Assembly (NCBI RefSeq): GCF_018127965.1
Contig: NZ_CP072349.1
Span: 1,740,001 to 1,804,000 of the forward strand
Source of the DNA: Prevotella melaninogenica
Lineage (GTDB): Bacteria > Bacteroidota > Bacteroidia > Bacteroidales > Bacteroidaceae
DNA: 64,000 nt
Direction: 5' to 3'
Shown here: piece by piece, positions 61,023 to 64,000 of the stretch
Layout: each line of letters opens with the position of its first letter
Position numbering within the stretch: position 1 is the first letter of the stretch
Program-made: the position numbers and the translations under genes
Notes under the pieces: generated by a model
Seen by the model: the letters and a program-made list of their open reading frames with translations, nothing else
Told to the model about the DNA's origin: nothing
Database searches by the model: none

Positions 61023-63119
61023 CTATGAAATAGCGGCCCAGTTTATATTAGTCTTTCTTAACGCTTTAAGTCTCTCCCAGAGCATGTTATATTCTATTTT
61101 TTGACAAGTTGGGTCGTCGTCGATAATCTTTTGTGCCTCTTCTCGTGCCATCTGAACAATCTGTCCATCACGAGCTATATCGGCAATTTTAAGGTCGAAG
61201 GCTATACCACTTTGCTGTGTACCCTCCAAATCACCAGGTCCACGCAGCTTTAGATCGGCTTCCGCAATTTCAAAACCATCATTTGTATCGCACATAATAT
61301 CAATACGTTTTCTGGTTTCCTTGGTTAGTTTGTGGTTGGTAACAAGGATACAATAACTCTGTTCAGCACCACGACCAACACGACCACGCAACTGATGGAG
61401 CTGAGAAAGTCCAAAACGCTGGGCATCGAGAATCACCATTACGCTGGCATTAGGTACGTTTACACCTACCTCTATCACTGTTGTGGCAACGAGTATCTGT
61501 GTTTGTCCACTGACAAACTTCTGCATCTCGGCTTCTTTTTCCTTATCCTTCATCTTTCCATGAATCTTACTTAGCTGAAATTCAGGGAAGATATCTTGCA
61601 TAGCCTCAAAGCCATCCTCAAGGTTTTTGAGGTCCATACGCTCGCTTTCCTTGATGAGTGGATAGACAATATACACTTGACGTCCTAAGTTGATCTGCTG
61701 TCTTATACCACTATAAAGGCTCGCCATCTGGTCATCATACTTATGAATCGTCTGTATTGGCTTACGTCCTGGTGGCAACTCGTCGATGATAGAGACATCA
61801 AGGTCGCCATAGATGGTCATCGCAAGCGTACGTGGTATAGGCGTAGCCGTCATAACCAATACGTGTGGAGGATTATCACTCTTACTCCATAGCTTTGCGC
61901 GTTGCTCCACACCGAAGCGATGTTGCTCGTCGACAACAGCCATACCGAGGTGCTGGAACTGCACTTTATCCTCTATAATGGCGTGCGTTCCTACAACAAT
62001 ATTAATAGAACCATCGATGAGTCCGTCTAATACTTCTTGTCGTTTCTTCCCCTTCACGATACCCGTCAACAGTTCTACACGTAAGTTCATTCCCTTGAGA
62101 AATTCCTTTATCGTCTGGAGATGTTGTTCTGCAAGTATCTCCGTAGGTGCCATCATACAAGCCTGATAGCCGTTATCGATAGCAATAAGCATAGACATCA
62201 GCGCTACAAGGGTCTTACCAGAGCCGACATCGCCCTGTAGCAAACGGTTCATCTGTCGTCCACTTGCCATGTCTGCACGTATCTCATGCATCACTCTTTT
62301 CTGTGCTCCAGTAAGTTCAAAAGGCAGGTTATGGGAGTAGAACCAATTAAACTGTGCTCCAATCCTATTGAATATATAGCCTCGGTATTTGCGACGATGG
62401 TCGCTGGCATAGCGAAGAATGTTAAGTTGTACGTAGAAGAGTTCTTCAAACTTCAGACGTACACGGGCGCGCTGGGTGTCATCAACCGACTTTGGATAAT
62501 GAATCTTGCGCATAGCAGCATCCCGTGAGATGAGATGCAAATGGGTTGTAATGAATGGTGGGAGTGTCTCTTCTAATGGTTCAGTAAGCTTACTAATCAA
62601 CATCTTTGTCAGTTTCTCCACAGCACGTGAAGTGATACCAGCCTTCTTCATCTTCTCTGTTGTGACATAGAAGGGTTGCATACCCATGTCATTGAGTTGC
62701 AACTGAGAGGCATCATCAATGTCAGGATGCGTAAACTGAAACCTGCCATTGAAGAAGGTAGGCTTGCCAAAGATAATATATTCCTTGTTTACTTGATAGT
62801 TCTGATAGATATACTTCGTACCATTAAACCATACAATATCACAGATACCATGTCCATCGGTGAAGTGTGCAACGATACGTTTCTTACGTTTTCCCATCTC
62901 AGCTTCCTCAAAACTAAGGATTCTTCCTTTGATTTGCACAAACGGCATATCTTGTGAAAGCTCTGAAATAAGATATAACTTTGTACGGTCAACATATTTG
63001 TAAGGGAAGTATTCCAGTAGGTCACGATAAGTATGGATTCCAAGTTCTTTGCTCAGAATCTCCTTACGATGTGGTCCCACACCGGGTAAATACATTATGT
63101 CTTGCGATAGTATATCCAT
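61023..63119 (-). CDS. recG: ATP-dependent DNA helicase RecG
   Basis: A 698-residue helicase that reverses stalled replication forks and migrates branched DNA. An N-terminal wedge/OB-fold domain (about 1-230, GVGPHRKEILSKELGIHTYRDLLEYFPYKYVDRT) precedes the helicase core. Walker A is GDVGSGKT (about 299) and the DEAH-like box is VVDEQHRFGVEQR (about 395). The motifs VMTATPIPRTLAMT, VIEVGVNVPNA and QLRGRVGRG are intact. The length is typical. No promoter core was seen upstream. Confidence 0.96.
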   Translation of the reverse strand: MDILSQDIMYLPGVGPHRKEILSKELGIHTYRDLLEYFPYKYVDRTKLYLISELSQDMPFVQIKGRILSFEEAEMGKRKKRIVAHFTDGHGICDIVWFNGTKYIYQNYQVNKEYIIFGKPTFFNGRFQFTHPDIDDASQLQLNDMGMQPFYVTTEKMKKAGITSRAVEKLTKMLISKLTEPLEETLPPFITTHLHLISRDAAMRKIHYPKSVDDTQRARVRLKFEELFYVQLNILRYASDHRRKYRGYIFNRIGAQFNWFYSHNLPFELTGAQKRVMHEIRADMASGRQMNRLLQGDVGSGKTLVALMSMLIAIDNGYQACMMAPTEILAEQHLQTIKEFLKGMNLRVELLTGIVKGKKRQEVLDGLIDGSINIVVGTHAIIEDKVQFQHLGMAVVDEQHRFGVEQRAKLWSKSDNPPHVLVMTATPIPRTLAMTIYGDLDVSIIDELPPGRKPIQTIHKYDDQMASLYSGIRQQINLGRQVYIVYPLIKESERMDLKNLEDGFEAMQDIFPEFQLSKIHGKMKDKEKEAEMQKFVSGQTQILVATTVIEVGVNVPNASVMVILDAQRFGLSQLHQLRGRVGRGAEQSYCILVTNHKLTKETRKRIDIMCDTNDGFEIAEADLKLRGPGDLEGTQQSGIAFDLKIADIARDGQIVQMAREEAQKIIDDDPTCQKIEYNMLWERLKALRKTNINWAAIS

Positions 63120-63379
63120 TCGTTTAACTCATAATACATAATTCCAGACTCGTAATTGTGTTTACTTTCTTAACCCACCATTATTCGAAAGGCGTTCTCA
63201 TCTCTACGATAGAATTATGATTATTGATTGTTATTGACCTTTACTGCTCTATAAACACTTAACTGATAAGCCCTTAATTCGGCTATTCATTAACTCTCAC
63301 GACCCTCTTTAAAGATATTGTCATGTGTAAATAAAGCCATTATTTAGTATTCTCTCTCACGTTGAAGTCCACTTACTCT
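63120..63379. other. Intergenic region upstream of recG
   Basis: About 260 AT-rich bases with TAATTCATAAT-like pieces related to the flanks of the family D repeat. No gene and no clear promoter were seen. Confidence 0.45.
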
Positions 63380-63468
63380 GAATTATTTTCATGAAAATAA
63401 TTATTTTTTATCATGAAGAAAAAGATTTATTTTCGTGAAGAAAATATTTTTTATCATGAAAATAATTC
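63380..63468. repeat. 22-bp-phased TTTTCATGAAAA palindrome array (family B, copy 5)
   Basis: Units centred on CATG, CATG, CGTG and CATG start at 63390, 63412, 63434 and 63455, with spacings of 22, 22 and 21. The ends GAATTATTTTC (63380) and GAAAATAATTC (to 63468) are perfect inverted copies, so the whole 89-base element is one large imperfect palindrome. Confidence 0.88.
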
Positions 63469-63572
63469 GGTAAAAGTACGCTTCTTTTAGAAAGAACGAG
63501 GATAAAACAGCAGGGTAAACATACCTTATAGTCTGTTTAAATACCATATTTTGACGCTCTGTATTAATAAAC

Positions 63573-63641
63573 GTAGGGACGCACAGCACATGCGTCCAAA
63601 ACGAAATGTTCATGATTGACGCACGAGCTATGCGCCCCTAC
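63573..63641. repeat. REP-like inverted repeat (GTAGGGACGCA type)
   Basis: GTAGGGACGCACAGC and on to GCGTCC (63573-63597) is an imperfect inverse of 63618-63641, which read back as GTAGGGGCGCATAGC and on to GCGTC. The 20-base centre forms a loop. It is GC-rich against an AT-rich background, which marks it as an inserted repeat. Confidence 0.65.
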
Positions 63642-63705
63642 AGATTGTCAATGATAATTCTATGATATGACTTCAGCTACCCTACTCTTCTAAGGGGATT
63701 TTAGC

Positions 63706-64000
63706 TTACTCCAAATAGGTGTAACCGTAGAGTCCACTGCGGTAGTTACTAAGGAATTCTTTACCCTCCTCAAGTGAAATCTTACCCTGCTTTACGCTCT
63801 TTGTCACCCATATTTCGAGTTGACGAACAAGCTTCTTTGGATTGTACTGAACGTACTCCAAAACCTCTTCTACCGTCTCACCATCAAAGATCTGATCGAT
63901 ATGATAGCTGCCATCCTTTACTGAAACATGTACGGCGTTGGTGTCTCCGAAGAGGTTGTGCATATCACCTAAAATCTCTTGATAAGCCCCAACAAGGAAG
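63706..64000 (-). CDS. speA: Biosynthetic arginine decarboxylase, C-terminal fragment
   Basis: The gene runs off the right edge; the last 98 residues are visible, ending SGLYGYTYLE. The frame is open to the window end and reads FLVGAYQEILGDMHNLFGDTNAVHV, the strongly conserved block near the PLP phosphate and substrate sites of biosynthetic SpeA. The enzyme makes agmatine, the first step of polyamine synthesis in Bacteroidota. The ATG at 63963 is internal. The rest of the gene, with the PLP lysine, lies outside. Confidence 0.92.
   Translation of the reverse strand, partial: FLVGAYQEILGDMHNLFGDTNAVHVSVKDGSYHIDQIFDGETVEEVLEYVQYNPKKLVRQLEIWVTKSVKQGKISLEEGKEFLSNYRSGLYGYTYLE

Noticed and set aside
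63401..63613. Small protein gene upstream of recG
   Set aside because: It reads through a family B array (Lys/Phe-rich translation) and part of the REP-like repeat, so it is not credible.

Overview
This window looks like a chromosomal segment of an anaerobic Bacteroidota, most likely a Prevotella (inference). The support is moderate AT content, SusC/SusD outer-membrane glycan uptake pairs, a SUF Fe-S operon, a superoxide reductase, and many promoters of the Bacteroides type (TTTG, 19-20 bases, TAnnTTTG) that I could place by eye upstream of genes.

Layout. 1-9 kb: the 3' end of a GH36 alpha-galactosidase, an SGNH hydrolase, a WYL regulator and a SusC/SusD pair of unknown substrate. 9-16 kb: rnhB, a small membrane protein and the suf operon (sufB, exported small protein, sufC, sufD, sufS). 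16-21 kb: rimP-nusA-infB. 21-26 kb: a two-gene DUF2335 cassette, an alpha/beta hydrolase, an S41 protease, tRNA-Asn and a superoxide reductase. 26.6-46.6 kb: a complete starch/maltodextrin locus. Its left arm on the minus strand is susC, susD, susE, susF and a secreted GH13 alpha-amylase. Its right arm on the plus strand is a LacI-family regulator, an MFS sugar transporter, malQ, a type I pullulanase and a SusA-like GH13 enzyme. 47-64 kb: a TlpA/TonB-domain fusion, an ABC exporter, nadK, a DJ-1 protein, ispD, an ECF sigma factor with its partner, two glycosyltransferases, an anaerobic sulfatase maturase, an M23/LysM peptidase, recG and the 3' end of speA.

How it works together. The starch locus seems to be one regulon. 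A 14-bp palindrome (TGCAAACGATTGCA or one mismatch) lies upstream of the amylase, susC and malQ promoters. In all three the gap between palindrome and -7 element is exactly 54 bases, and two of the three lack a good -33. This suggests that the LacI-family protein acts as an activator here, in the place of SusR.

The most unusual feature is a set of intergenic arrays of short palindromes phased at 22 bp. Three unrelated sequence families share this layout: GCAC-N5-GTGC (5 loci), TTTTCATGAAAA (5 loci) and TCTTATAAGA (1 locus). The sequence between palindromes is often itself palindromic, so symmetry centres recur about every 11 bp. A 9-bp-period repeat family, a 66-bp tandem repeat and a 183-bp MITE-like element are also present. 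The arrays sit between genes, sometimes inside operons (susD-susE, sufC-sufD, sufD-sufS).
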